Assembly: GCA_947626585.1 (NCBI GenBank)
Contig: CANQSU010000012.1
Location: 1-32,932 of the forward strand
Length of the DNA: 32,932 nucleotides
Source: an uncultured Oscillospiraceae bacterium
GTDB taxonomy: Bacteria > Bacillota > Clostridia > Oscillospirales > Oscillospiraceae
Direction of reading: 5' to 3'
Position numbers and translations under genes: made by a program. This document shows positions 31,759 to 32,932 of the stretch, one piece after another (position 1 is the stretch's first letter; each line of letters opens with the position of its first letter). The notes under the pieces are model-generated. The model was given only the letters and a program-made list of their open reading frames with translations. It was not told the origin of the DNA and ran no database searches.

Positions 31759-32613
31759 TTGAGCGAAGAATCTTTGCCTGTTGATGTGAGTGAATTGGGC
31801 GAACTGGTGTTCGCAGAGCAGATCTGCCCTGGCGTGTATTTCTTTGTGGTACAGCCGGAAGGAAAGGTGTCAACGGAGGAATACTACCTGTTACTGGACG
31901 ATGCCCCGCTATCCAAGGATGCTCTCAGATATGGGGTCCCATTGCAGACTGGCCAGGGGCTGGTTGTATCAATCAGCCAGGAAAACGCCGGAGGCAAAGT
32001 AATCGATTATGAGATCAAACGGTATGAAATTGCTCATAATATTCTTTTGGCAGAAGGTGAAACTCTGCATGAGTGTGCAATTTATGGTGCGGAACTGAAC
32101 CCGGAATATTTTGGGGCGCTGCCAGTGCCGTTTTTGACACCGTGGGGTTATACGACTCGACATCGACCGCTGGCGAACGGGATCTATTGGCTGGAGACGG
32201 ATCAGGGCGCAGAGACACTTGCCGTCAGTTTCCCAATTTGGGAAGCTGACCTGTCTAAGACCGCGCTCCAATACGCCAGTCAATGCATATTTGATAAGGC
32301 GCAAGGCATTAAAAAGACTTTGGGGTATCAGTTTTTCCCCAAGAATGCTATTTGTGTAGCTATTTTTGAACTGCTGCAAACACGCTCCGAGTGGCTGAAT
32401 GAAAACAAGGTCGATCTTCCCGCGCTTATGAACGCCATTTGGCAGGATTGTCCTGAGTACGCTCTGCGCTACAACGCCAACGAGCAGCGTGGAATAAACG
32501 ATGTGATGGGAATGCTGTTTCAATCTCTGGGACTCGAAACGGAGTTGACCGGTTCCACGGATAACATGATTTCCATGAAACCGAACGCCGGGACAGACTT
32601 TTGGCGGTGGTAA
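31759..32613 (+). CDS. 284-residue protein of unknown function
   Basis: I do not recognise this protein. It is soluble and acidic, without signal peptide or membrane helices. The N-terminal half is rich in short beta-like segments (VYFFVVQPEG, EYYLLLDDAPLS), and the middle has NGIYWLETDQGAETLAVSF. The C-terminal quarter is more helical. I take the TTG at 31759 as start (AAAGAAG just upstream); the frame is open back to 31666 but that part is low complexity and spans the leader hairpin. It is divergent from a small XRE gene. It may be cargo of a mobile element, but nothing in the sequence shows this. Confidence 0.6.
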   Translation: MSEESLPVDVSELGELVFAEQICPGVYFFVVQPEGKVSTEEYYLLLDDAPLSKDALRYGVPLQTGQGLVVSISQENAGGKVIDYEIKRYEIAHNILLAEGETLHECAIYGAELNPEYFGALPVPFLTPWGYTTRHRPLANGIYWLETDQGAETLAVSFPIWEADLSKTALQYASQCIFDKAQGIKKTLGYQFFPKNAICVAIFELLQTRSEWLNENKVDLPALMNAIWQDCPEYALRYNANEQRGINDVMGMLFQSLGLETELTGSTDNMISMKPNAGTDFWRW

Positions 32614-32852
32614 ATCGCGATACATCCGCCAATGAGAAGCAGACGCCAGAAGTGATATGTTCCTTGCGATTACAGATGCAAGCACAAAGCCAATAGCACT
32701 TTGATACCCTGTTTCCCTGCCCTCAGCACATTTTTGTTGGAACATCTCCAACTATACAGGCGGGTCTGGTATTGCTATACTGGGGATGTATCCAGGGCGG
32801 AGTAAGATAGGGCGGAGTAAGGTAGGGAGGAACGGCGTTAAGGAGGGGATAA
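32614..32852. other. Intergenic stretch with short palindrome and tandem repeat, no gene seen
   Basis: GTTGGA and TCCAAC (32736-32741 and 32747-32752) form a small palindrome around ACATC. TATACT at 32776-32781 could be a -10 box. AGGGCGGAGTAAG-[AG]-T is repeated in tandem at 32794-32808 and 32809-32823, and a partial third copy starts at 32824. This is probably the regulatory region of the gene starting at 32853. Confidence 0.5.
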
Positions 32853-32932
32853 GTGCGCCCTCTGCCAGACCGCAACGACTGGAGAACAAAATACGAGGAC
32901 TTGAAAAGACTGCGATTGCCTGCGGGCGGCCG
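32853..32932 (+). CDS. Start of an unidentified gene running off the window
   Basis: AAGGAGGGG six bases before a GTG at 32853 opens a frame of 26 codons to the window edge: MRPLPDRNDWRTKYEDLKRL and a few more residues. The charged, helical start and strong ribosome site make it credible. The family cannot be named from this length. Confidence 0.5.
   Translation, partial: MRPLPDRNDWRTKYEDLKRLRLPAGG

Noticed and set aside
31969..32751. Minus-strand 260-codon open frame
   Set aside because: It is antisense to the 284-residue gene, extends into noncoding sequence and has no ribosome site or motif.

Overview
The window looks like chromosome of a gut-type Firmicute in the class Clostridia, probably near Oscillospiraceae. 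This is inferred from mid-to-high GC (with one AT-rich island), strong AGGAGG-type ribosome sites, several TTG and GTG starts, a Firmicute-type LexA box (GAAC-N4-GTTC) and a YolD-linked Y-family polymerase. No rRNA, tRNA or CRISPR array was seen.

Region 1 (1-22058, all minus strand) is one very long, tightly packed surface-glycan operon, read right to left. It starts with a recombinase-like protein that has lost its catalytic tyrosine. Next come an ABC-2 permease with an added extracytoplasmic domain, its ATPase, and a set of chain-building proteins: a standalone FLARDGY-domain protein, a GT2, a HAD protein, an FkbM methyltransferase and a 1268-residue HAD/FLARDGY/glycosyltransferase fusion. 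Then follows a complete GDP-D-glycero-alpha-D-manno-heptose pathway (GmhA, HddA, GmhB, HddC) with a GDP-sugar 4,6-dehydratase, a cupin and an SDR reductase, which together suggest a modified or 6-deoxy heptose. The operon continues with an acyltransferase, a large YfhO-like membrane protein, a small membrane protein, a GtrB-like lipid-sugar synthase and the start of an NDP-hexose 2,3-dehydratase. Export appears to use the ABC-transporter route.

Region 2 (22059-23765) is the control point. An exact 18-bp inverted repeat (22159-22176 and 23590-23607) encloses a fully catalytic tyrosine recombinase, a good sigma-A promoter pointing out toward the glycan operon, and a terminator at the opposite end. 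A second terminator lies just outside. As drawn the operon is ON; inversion would turn the promoter away and put a terminator in front of the operon. I read this as a candidate self-contained phase-variation cassette. To its right lies an XRE regulator gene with a near-perfect 36-bp palindromic operator and a consensus promoter that fires back into the cassette.

Region 3 (24153-25461) is an AT-rich island with a three-helix membrane protein with a possible sensor-like domain, a small protein and a 44-bp perfect palindrome.

Region 4 (25471-31023) is an SOS-type polymerase/YolD operon broken by a recombinase-in-trio (RIT) element. The polymerase start codon, its first 11 codons and a LexA-flanked promoter sit at 30884-31023; the rest of the gene resumes at 27393. 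Between them lie three overlapping tyrosine recombinase genes with bipartite terminal repeats and a 5-bp duplicated TTCAG.

Region 5 (31024-32932) holds a small XRE regulator, a divergent unidentified 284-residue protein with a leader hairpin, and the start of another gene running off the edge.
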